7,402 bases of DNA from assembly GCA_029934675.1 (NCBI GenBank), contig JAOZLT010000071.1:1-7402 (forward strand), written 5' to 3'. This stretch comes from Candidatus Altimarinota bacterium. GTDB lineage: Bacteria > Patescibacteriota > Gracilibacteria > UM-FILTER-43-11. Below the pieces are notes generated by a model. It was given only the letters and a program-made list of their open reading frames with translations, made no database searches and was not told where the DNA came from. The translations under genes and the position numbers were made by a program. Numbering within the stretch: the stretch's first letter is position 1; every line of letters begins with the position of its first letter. Below, in pieces: positions 1 through 5,173 of the stretch.

Positions 1-53
1 AGTCATACAAGTCGATACGAAGTCAATGCGAGGTTAATACGAAGTCTATCCGA
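1..53. repeat. Degenerate 11-bp tandem repeat upstream of the receiver gene
   Basis: Five consecutive units can be read: a 9-nt first unit AGTCATACA (1-9), then AGTCGATACGA (10-20), AGTCAATGCGA (21-31), GGTTAATACGA (32-42) and AGTCTATCCGA (43-53). The consensus is AGTCNATNCGA. The array probably begins before the window. It stops 20 bp short of the first start codon. Since 11 is not a multiple of 3 and an in-frame TAA lies at 58-60, it is not part of the downstream protein. Its function is unknown. It may be the right half of an inverted element like those at the other gene borders. Confidence 0.75.
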
Positions 54-72
54 AAAATAATTATTAATCAAA

Positions 73-801
73 ATGGAAAGTATTAAGACAACATCAAAGC
101 AACGAAATATTCTCTTTATCGATAGCGACAAAGAGCTAATCCATAATTTTCAGGATTATTTAGAACACCATGAGATAAAAGAGAAATATGGTTTGAATTT
201 TATATTTGTAGGAAGTGTAAAAGAAGCAATGAAGAAGATTGTAGAATTTAAAATCGGATTGATAATACTTGAAATTCTTTTACCTGTAATTAATGGCTAT
301 TATTTCTTAAATGCTATAAAAAAAGAGCCAACAAAAATACCGGTAATTATCTACACAAGATTAAAAGGACCTCAGGATTTGGCAAAAATGGCAGCGTCGG
401 AGGTTGATAATATTTTTGTTAAGCAATTAATGAAAATGGAAGATTTAGTTCAAATTATTGTTGGTCACGAGGATCAGAAGGTTGAGTTAGATAAGGTACT
501 TTTAGAACTTCAGAGCCAGATAAAATCAATATCTGACAATGAATCTCAAGCTAAGCTAAAAGTTACTCAATGCCCTAGATGCCATATGATATTGACGCGT
601 GATTCAAAATTCTGTAATAACTGTGGGCAGAAGATTTTTAAAACAAGCAAAACTATACAGGCAAAATCTACCTCGGCAGAATTTGTTGCAAAAAATGAGA
701 CTGCTCCAACTTCATCAACCGAAGTCGAAAGTAAGCCTGTACTAGAAAAAAAGCCAGAAAACGAAGTTAAAAAAGAAAAAGTAACCACTAAAGCAAAATA
801 A
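73..801 (+). CDS. Receiver-like (CheY-type) protein with Glu at the phospho-site, fused to a zinc ribbon and a Lys/Glu-rich tail
   Basis: This 242-residue protein begins with a response-regulator receiver fold at about residues 11-132. Strand 1 reads ILFIDSD; D17 matches the first acidic-pocket residue of CheY and S18 replaces the second. The phospho-acceptor position in LIILEILLP is E67 instead of Asp. T95 (IIYT) and K117 (IFVK) match the conserved switch Thr and Lys. A zinc ribbon follows with C167, C170, C181 and C184 (CPRC...CNNCG). The last 50 residues or so are a low-complexity Lys/Glu/Thr/Ser tail, probably disordered. There is no DNA-binding or enzymatic output domain. Known: Glu at this site often mimics phospho-Asp. 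Inferred: a constitutively active, partner-binding protein that tunes the pilus motor encoded next door. ATG 73 is the first start after an in-frame TAA at 58-60; no Shine-Dalgarno is visible. The domain calls are secure, the role is not. Confidence 0.85.
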   Translation: MESIKTTSKQRNILFIDSDKELIHNFQDYLEHHEIKEKYGLNFIFVGSVKEAMKKIVEFKIGLIILEILLPVINGYYFLNAIKKEPTKIPVIIYTRLKGPQDLAKMAASEVDNIFVKQLMKMEDLVQIIVGHEDQKVELDKVLLELQSQIKSISDNESQAKLKVTQCPRCHMILTRDSKFCNNCGQKIFKTSKTIQAKSTSAEFVAKNETAPTSSTEVESKPVLEKKPENEVKKEKVTTKAK

Positions 802-850
802 TCTTATTAAGTTTTCTTTTCGAGCCTAAGCACTCGTTTAGATTAAATAT

Positions 851-890
851 GACTAGTAGGTTCATACAATATTATTACAACCTCAAAGTC
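851..890. repeat. Imperfect inverted repeat in the gap before pilB
   Basis: The 111-bp gap 802-912 holds an inverted repeat. GACT (851-854) pairs with AGTC (887-890) and AGGTT (858-862) with AACCT (879-883). They are separated by a 3x3 internal loop, and a 16-nt AT-rich loop closes the hairpin. A smaller CGAG/CTCG pair lies at 821-836. The right arm and its flank, CCTCAAAGTCGAAG at 881-894, closely match CCTCAAAGCGAAG in the array at 7320-7332. This suggests a decayed copy of the same element type. There is no T-run after the stem, so it does not look like an intrinsic terminator. Confidence 0.5.
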
Positions 891-912
891 GAAGACAAGT
901 TTTCAAAAAAAT

Positions 913-2667
913 ATGCAGATAGACTCTCAAAAATTAATCGAAGGACTTTCACACAGAAAAATTGATAAGACAACTATCGAGTCTTTAAATGAGGAAGCAA
1001 AAGCAACAAGCAAAACTTTATATGAAGTTGTAGAAAAAAAACATATTCTTTCTGATGAAGATTTGGGAAGATTAGTTGCTGAAATAATCGGATATCCGTT
1101 TATAAATCTTTCAAAAATCGAGATTTCAAATGAAATTCTTGAAATTGTACCCGAAAACATTGCTCTTAAACAGGGCATTGTAACTTTTGGTATTGATGAG
1201 TCTAAAAATGAAATAAAAATAGCAACGGTCAATCCTTTTGATCTTGAAATGATACATGATCTTGAAAAGAAAATTGGTCGTAAAGCCGAGGTTTATTACA
1301 CAACACTACCTAATATTAAGAACATAATTGGGAAGTATCATCAGGAGTTAAAAAATATATTCCTTAATATGTTACCTCAGCATCTACGATATAAGAAAAA
1401 CGAAGGAGTAGAACAGAGCTCTCCAGAGACATTTGAAGAGGAGATAAATATTGTTAAGATTTTTAACTCAATACTTTTACACGCTTACCGTCAGCATGCT
1501 TCTGATATACATATCGAGGCAACAAAAGAGCATACTGTTATACGCTACCGAATTGATGGAGTACTCCATAAAATCGTAAATTTTCCAAAACTGATACATG
1601 AAGCGCTTGTTACACGTTGTAAAATTTTGTCAGGTTTAAGAATTGATGAAACACGTGCCGCTCAGGACGGTCGTATTGCATTAAAATTGGATAATGATGA
1701 TGTAGCATTTCGTGTTTCAATTTTACCAACTCATTTTGGAGAAAAGATTGTTATGCGTATTTTGGTTGAACTGGAAGATTCAGTTAATTTATTGGATTCA
1801 GGCTTGGGCGAAGAAGATTATAAGAAAGTAATTTTAAATTCTACAAAACCATATGGGATGATGATAGTAACTGGTCCTACCGGTTCAGGTAAAACAACTA
1901 CCTTATATAATATAATCAAGCTACTTAACAGCGAAGAATCTAATATCGCCACAATTGAAGACCCTATTGAATACGGGATTGAAGGCATAAATCAGGTTCA
2001 AGTAAATCATTCTACGAATCTTACTTTTGCTACCGGACTAAGGTCTCTCTTAAGGCAGGATCCTGACAGCATTCTGGTTGGGGAAATGCGTGACCAGGAA
2101 ACAGCACAGATTGCAGTTGAGTCCGCTATGACAGGTCATATGGTGTTTTCCACACTTCATGCCAACAGTGCGGCTGTAGGTATTCCACGTTTAGTGGAAA
2201 TGGGCATAGAACCCTTTCTTTTAACTGCTTCAATTAATAGCTTGATAGCACAGCGCCTCGTTAGAAAGCTCTGTCCTTTTTGTAAGCAAAGCCAAACATA
2301 TTCCGCTGACACATTAAAACTTGTATACAACACAAAAAATATAACTGAATTGGTTAAAAAGATCGCTCTAAAATATTACTCCCCAGAGGATATAGAAAAA
2401 CTTGAATTCAATAATGAATTTGTATTTTACAAAGGAATGGGCTGTAAAGCATGCGGTAATACCGGATATAAAGGAAGGCTTGGAATTTATGAAGTATTAG
2501 AAATGAATGAAGAAATAAAAAATGTAATGCTAAAAGGAGGTAGCTCTGATGAAATTGAAGAAGCTGCCGTGAAAGGCGGAATGGTTACTATGCTTGAAAA
2601 TGGAATTGAAAAAGCCCTCTCAGGCCAAACATCGCTTGAGGAGGTGATTAGAGTAATTAAAACATAA
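913..2667 (+). CDS. pilB: Type IV pilus assembly ATPase PilB (GspE/PilB family)
   Basis: A 584-residue hexameric motor ATPase that powers pilus extension from the cytoplasmic side of the platform protein PilC. Residues 1 to about 155 form the MshEN/T2SSE N-terminal domain (LGRLVAEIIGYPFINL near 51-66). Residues 175-290 form the N2 domain with the family motif HASDIHIE (195-202). The Walker A motif GPTGSGKT is at 321-328, the Asp box TIEDPIEY at 347-354 with E349/D350, Walker B ILVGEMRD at 387-394 with E391, and the His box from GH408-409 to TLH415. A zinc-binding tetracysteine is formed by C454, C457, C511 and C514, as is typical of PilB/GspE and not of the retraction ATPase PilT. Length is normal and all catalytic motifs are intact. 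The start is ATG 913 after an A-run, with no Shine-Dalgarno. A type II secretion GspE cannot be fully excluded, but the neighbours favour a pilus. Confidence 0.95.
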   Translation: MQIDSQKLIEGLSHRKIDKTTIESLNEEAKATSKTLYEVVEKKHILSDEDLGRLVAEIIGYPFINLSKIEISNEILEIVPENIALKQGIVTFGIDESKNEIKIATVNPFDLEMIHDLEKKIGRKAEVYYTTLPNIKNIIGKYHQELKNIFLNMLPQHLRYKKNEGVEQSSPETFEEEINIVKIFNSILLHAYRQHASDIHIEATKEHTVIRYRIDGVLHKIVNFPKLIHEALVTRCKILSGLRIDETRAAQDGRIALKLDNDDVAFRVSILPTHFGEKIVMRILVELEDSVNLLDSGLGEEDYKKVILNSTKPYGMMIVTGPTGSGKTTTLYNIIKLLNSEESNIATIEDPIEYGIEGINQVQVNHSTNLTFATGLRSLLRQDPDSILVGEMRDQETAQIAVESAMTGHMVFSTLHANSAAVGIPRLVEMGIEPFLLTASINSLIAQRLVRKLCPFCKQSQTYSADTLKLVYNTKNITELVKKIALKYYSPEDIEKLEFNNEFVFYKGMGCKACGNTGYKGRLGIYEVLEMNEEIKNVMLKGGSSDEIEEAAVKGGMVTMLENGIEKALSGQTSLEEVIRVIKT

Positions 2668-2673
2668 ATATTT

Positions 2674-2743
2674 AGTCTCAAGTGCGAGTGTGAGTCTCAA
2701 GACATGGGACGGACACTTGAGACTTGAGACTCGCACTCGCACT
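2674..2743. repeat. Long hairpin-forming inverted repeat between pilB and pilC
   Basis: The arm 2681-2701 pairs with 2723-2743 over 21 bp, with a single G-T wobble and a loop of 21 nt. Each arm is built from iterated words: AGTCTCAAG and GCGAGT on the left, CTTGAGACT and CGCACT on the right. Extra word copies at 2674-2683 and 2715-2724 allow a shifted alternative pairing. The left word CTCAAGTGCGAG (2677-2688) resembles cores in the elements at 881-894 and 7320-7332. The right arm ends 6 bp before the pilC ATG. There is no T-tract, so a classical terminator is unlikely. It could act as an RNA processing or stability element that sets the pilB to pilC ratio. Confidence 0.85.
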
Positions 2744-2749
2744 AAAATA

Positions 2750-3922
2750 ATGTCCACAATATCTCTTGAAACAAAACCGGAAGAAGTAAAAGAAACTCTT
2801 GAAAGAGAGGCTGACAAAGAAACTCAAAAAATTCCTAAGAAGAAGCAAAAAAAGAGTTTTATACAGCGTCTGAATGAAATTGGGACAATCTCATCTAAAG
2901 AAGTTTTGGAATTTACCAGACATCTATCGGTTATGCTGGGTGCAGGTGTTACGATTTTTGAAGCTATTAAATTCTTACAGGCACAATCAAAAAATAAGGT
3001 ATTCCAAGCACGTCTGAATGCTATCATCGAAAGCCTTAACAATGGGCAGTCTCTTTCAAATTCTATGCGTAGATTTCCCAAGATATTTCCAGCTATTTAT
3101 GTGAATATAATCCAAGTCGGAGAAGAATCAGGGTCACTTCCTGAAACTATGACTGATTTGGCTGACCATATGGAGGAAAGCGACAAATTCAGAAGTAGAG
3201 TAAAGGGGGCATTGATATATCCGAAGATTATCGGAATTGTGATGGTGTCATTTATTTTAATCCTTATCGTATTTGTGCTACCGCGCATTCTTACGGTTTT
3301 CGAAAGCCTTGGAGCAGAGATACCTTTGGCAACACGAGTGATGATTAGTACAACTGATTTTATTAATAATAATATTGTATTTATACTTGTCATTGTGTTT
3401 GGAATGGGCTTAGCAATTTATCTTTCATTAAAGAACCCTAAAGTAAGAAGATGGCGTGACCTTTTCTATTTAAAAGTACCTTTAATAGGGCATATTGTGC
3501 TTAACTACAATACTGCTCAGGTGGCACAGCATTTTGGCACTTTATTTGCAAGTGGTATAACAGTTGTCAAAGCTTTAGAAATAACCGGAGGAGTTGTCAA
3601 TAACATAATTTTTAAAGAGGAAGTGGAATATATGGTAGATAAGATAAAAGGAGGAGCAGCATTATCGCAAAGTTTTCCGGAAGATTCACATTTTCCCCAG
3701 ATGTTCACAAAACTTATCAATGTAGGAGAAAGGACAGGTAAACTGCCCCATGTTGTGGATTATATGAAGAATTACTACAAAGGACTTGTTGATAATGATG
3801 TAAAAAATATTACTACCATTATTGAACCTGTGATTATGATAACGCTTGGGCTTCTTATCGCTGGTTTGGTAATAACAGTAATCGGTCCTATTTATCAATT
3901 AATCTCAAACATAAGCGGATAA
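2750..3922 (+). CDS. pilC: Type IV pilus inner-membrane platform protein PilC (GspF/PilC family)
   Basis: A 390-residue polytopic membrane protein that couples PilB to pilin insertion. It has two T2SSF domains, at about residues 53-176 and 255-378. Each carries the family's paired motif: VGEESGSLPETM (123-134) and VGERTGKLPHVV (325-336). Membrane segments are at about 158-178, 208-227 and 356-384. The N-terminal 40 residues are charged (Lys/Glu-rich) and probably cytosolic. An in-frame GTG at 2690 would add 20 residues, but those are encoded by the hairpin repeat, so ATG 2750 is preferred; it gives the usual family length. The stop codon overlaps the next gene's ATG (TAATG), which suggests translational coupling. 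No Shine-Dalgarno is seen before ATG 2750. Family assignment is secure; GspF of a secretion system is the alternative. Confidence 0.94.
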   Translation: MSTISLETKPEEVKETLEREADKETQKIPKKKQKKSFIQRLNEIGTISSKEVLEFTRHLSVMLGAGVTIFEAIKFLQAQSKNKVFQARLNAIIESLNNGQSLSNSMRRFPKIFPAIYVNIIQVGEESGSLPETMTDLADHMEESDKFRSRVKGALIYPKIIGIVMVSFILILIVFVLPRILTVFESLGAEIPLATRVMISTTDFINNNIVFILVIVFGMGLAIYLSLKNPKVRRWRDLFYLKVPLIGHIVLNYNTAQVAQHFGTLFASGITVVKALEITGGVVNNIIFKEEVEYMVDKIKGGAALSQSFPEDSHFPQMFTKLINVGERTGKLPHVVDYMKNYYKGLVDNDVKNITTIIEPVIMITLGLLIAGLVITVIGPIYQLISNISG

Positions 3923-4542
3923 TGAGTATATATATAGGTAAAAACAAAGGAAAAAATTCGCATTTCAGATTTCGCATTTCTGATTCAATTTCGCATTTAT
4001 CATTCTTTGTGTTGCAATTATTGAAAAAAAGAAAAAATGCTAAATATAAAATACTAAATAGGAATGCGAAATACGAAATCAGAAATGCGAAATCAGTAAA
4101 GGGTTTCAGTTTAATGGAGGTGTTAATAACAATGTCCTTATTCCTATTAACAGCTAGTATGGGTATTGGCGCATACTTTCAATATTATCAGACAGCACTA
4201 GTTAATGCAGATATAGATAGTACTCTTACTTTAATGAAAGATACGCGATTTAAAGCCTTAAAAAATCCTACAAACTCAAATTACGGAATTCATATAGATT
4301 CTGCTACTAGTTCACTTATTAGTTTTCGCGAAACTTATACTCCTGGATTAATTGAAAATATAGTTGTGGAGTTAGAGCAGTTAGATATTAAGTCGTTAGA
4401 TCTAGCCCCAAATATAGGAGCAACAAATGAAATTCTTTTTGAAAAACAAACAGGAAAAACCCAAAACTCAGGAACTTTTACTATCGGAAATCTTAATACA
4501 AATCATACTTTTAATATTAATGTACAAGGAGTGATTAATTAA
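3922..4542 (+). CDS. Prepilin, GspH/FimT-like minor pilin with an unusually long, repeat-encoded leader
   Basis: Residues 61-86 are a class III prepilin signal: G61 followed by FSLMEVLIT, with the conserved Glu at mature position +5 (E66) and a hydrophobic helix to about residue 86. Cleavage after G61 would give a mature pilin of 145 residues. Its globular part (MKDTRFKAL, YGIHID, ILFEKQTGKT, then a short beta end NINVQGVIN) resembles GspH/FimT pseudopilins. ATG 3922 overlaps the pilC stop and gives a 61-residue leader, far longer than the usual 6-30. Residues 13-58 of that leader are encoded by the inverted repeat at 3957-4096. Alternative in-frame starts are GTG 4009, TTG 4012 and TTG 4021; the last gives a 28-residue leader. 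There is no in-frame ATG between 3922 and the signal. The pilin identity is firm, the start uncertain, and the minor-pilin subtype moderately supported. Confidence 0.85.
   Translation: MSIYIGKNKGKNSHFRFRISDSISHLSFFVLQLLKKRKNAKYKILNRNAKYEIRNAKSVKGFSLMEVLITMSLFLLTASMGIGAYFQYYQTALVNADIDSTLTLMKDTRFKALKNPTNSNYGIHIDSATSSLISFRETYTPGLIENIVVELEQLDIKSLDLAPNIGATNEILFEKQTGKTQNSGTFTIGNLNTNHTFNINVQGVIN
3957..4096. repeat. Word-iterated inverted repeat overlapping the pilin leader coding region
   Basis: The left side iterates TTTCGCATTTC with GA and TCA spacers (3957-3997). The right side iterates its inverse, AATGCGAAAT (4036-4096), with degenerate earlier copies such as AATGCTAAAT. An exact 18-bp inverted match pairs 3968-3985 with 4077-4094. 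After a small internal loop, another exact 10-bp match pairs 3988-3997 with 4063-4072. The central spacer of 65 nt (3998-4062) is AT-rich and contains the candidate TTG start at 4021. The right arm ends 6 nt before the Gly codon of the prepilin cleavage site, so the element is fused to the coding frame rather than confined to an intergenic gap. Confidence 0.85.
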
Positions 4543-4545
4543 TTT

Positions 4546-4615
4546 GTGATTCATGATGGGGGAATGGTGATTCATGATTACCTATTGTAAATCACCCATC
4601 AAAATTCACCCATTT
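4546..4615. repeat. Direct and inverted repeat between the first and second pilin genes
   Basis: GTGATTCATGAT occurs twice exactly, at 4546-4557 and 4567-4578. The inverted counterparts are AATCACCCATC (4590-4600) and AATTCACCCATTT (4603-4615). ATGGGGGAAT (4556-4565) pairs with ATTCACCCAT (4604-4613) at 9 of 10 positions, and AATGGTGATT (4563-4572) pairs with AATCACCCAT with one bulge. The element nearly fills the 82-bp gap 4543-4624 and stops 9 bp before the next start codon. It has the same architecture as the other borders but a different word. Confidence 0.75.
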
Positions 4616-4624
4616 AAAAAGTAA

Positions 4625-5143
4625 ATGCCAAAACAAAAAGTAAATCATCGTAATCCAAAAGGTTCTACCATTATAGAGCTGATAATCGTTATTGTACTTT
4701 TTATAATCCTGGTACCCGCATCGCTTAGCATATTTGTCAGTGCGCGCAAGATTTCCGGGCAAGCTTATATACAGCATCAGGCAGCTATGACTCTTGGTGA
4801 GACTAATGACATTTTACGATATTTAAGAAATCAGGGTTTTGATCTTTTGATAGACGGAAGTTTCTATTTAATCCGAAATCCAGGTACCGGTTCATGGCTC
4901 GTAAAAAACGATTTACCTGATATAGATATTTATGAAAGGTTTATAACAGTATCAAATGCCATGCGTCATGATGGATCAAACGATTTATATTTACCTGGCG
5001 ATTCAGGCCCAAATCATGAAGACTTAGACACTAAAAAGATTGATATCCAGATATTGTGGTCACCAGATTATTTACCGTTGGATACAATATCTCAAGCTAT
5101 ATACATAACTAATTGGCAGAAAATAATAACTTATGCCTCCTAA
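4625..5143 (+). CDS. Prepilin, PilV/GspI-like minor pilin
   Basis: A 172-residue protein with a short basic leader, cleaved after G13 (NPKG, then STIIELIIVIVLF). Glu18 is at mature position +5 and a hydrophobic helix runs to about residue 37. The globular part follows the PilV-like pattern I know from candidate-phylum pilus clusters: ETNDILRYLRNQGFDLL, then DGSFYLI, a Trp in GSWLV, YERFITVSNAMRHD, and DTKKIDIQILW near the end, closing with a YITNW segment. It would be processed by a prepilin peptidase, held in the inner membrane and incorporated into the fibre or its tip. The mature protein starts with Ser instead of the more usual Phe/Met. ATG 4625 is preceded by TTAAAAAGTAA and has no Shine-Dalgarno. 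The prepilin call is firm and the PilV/GspI subtype is likely. Confidence 0.85.
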   Translation: MPKQKVNHRNPKGSTIIELIIVIVLFIILVPASLSIFVSARKISGQAYIQHQAAMTLGETNDILRYLRNQGFDLLIDGSFYLIRNPGTGSWLVKNDLPDIDIYERFITVSNAMRHDGSNDLYLPGDSGPNHEDLDTKKIDIQILWSPDYLPLDTISQAIYITNWQKIITYAS

Positions 5144-5173
5144 AAATTATAATTTTATTAATTAAAAAGTAAG

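Noticed and set aside
865..870. TACAAT as a -10 promoter box upstream of pilB
   Set aside because: No convincing -35 box at 16-18 bp upstream. The sequence is AT-rich enough for such hexamers by chance, and it lies inside the hairpin loop.
913..2667. Retraction ATPase PilT in place of PilB
   Set aside because: The N-terminal MshEN-like domain and the tetracysteine zinc site (C454, C457, C511, C514) are PilB/GspE features, and PilT is much shorter.
2681..2743. Intrinsic transcription terminator between pilB and pilC
   Set aside because: The stem is strong, but the loop is 21 nt and it is followed by ACTAAAATAATG, with no T-run, and the gene downstream clearly belongs to the same cluster.
2690..2749. 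GTG-initiated N-terminal extension of PilC by 20 residues
   Set aside because: The extra residues are encoded by the hairpin repeat and have no PilC counterpart; ATG 2750 in the same frame gives the normal length.
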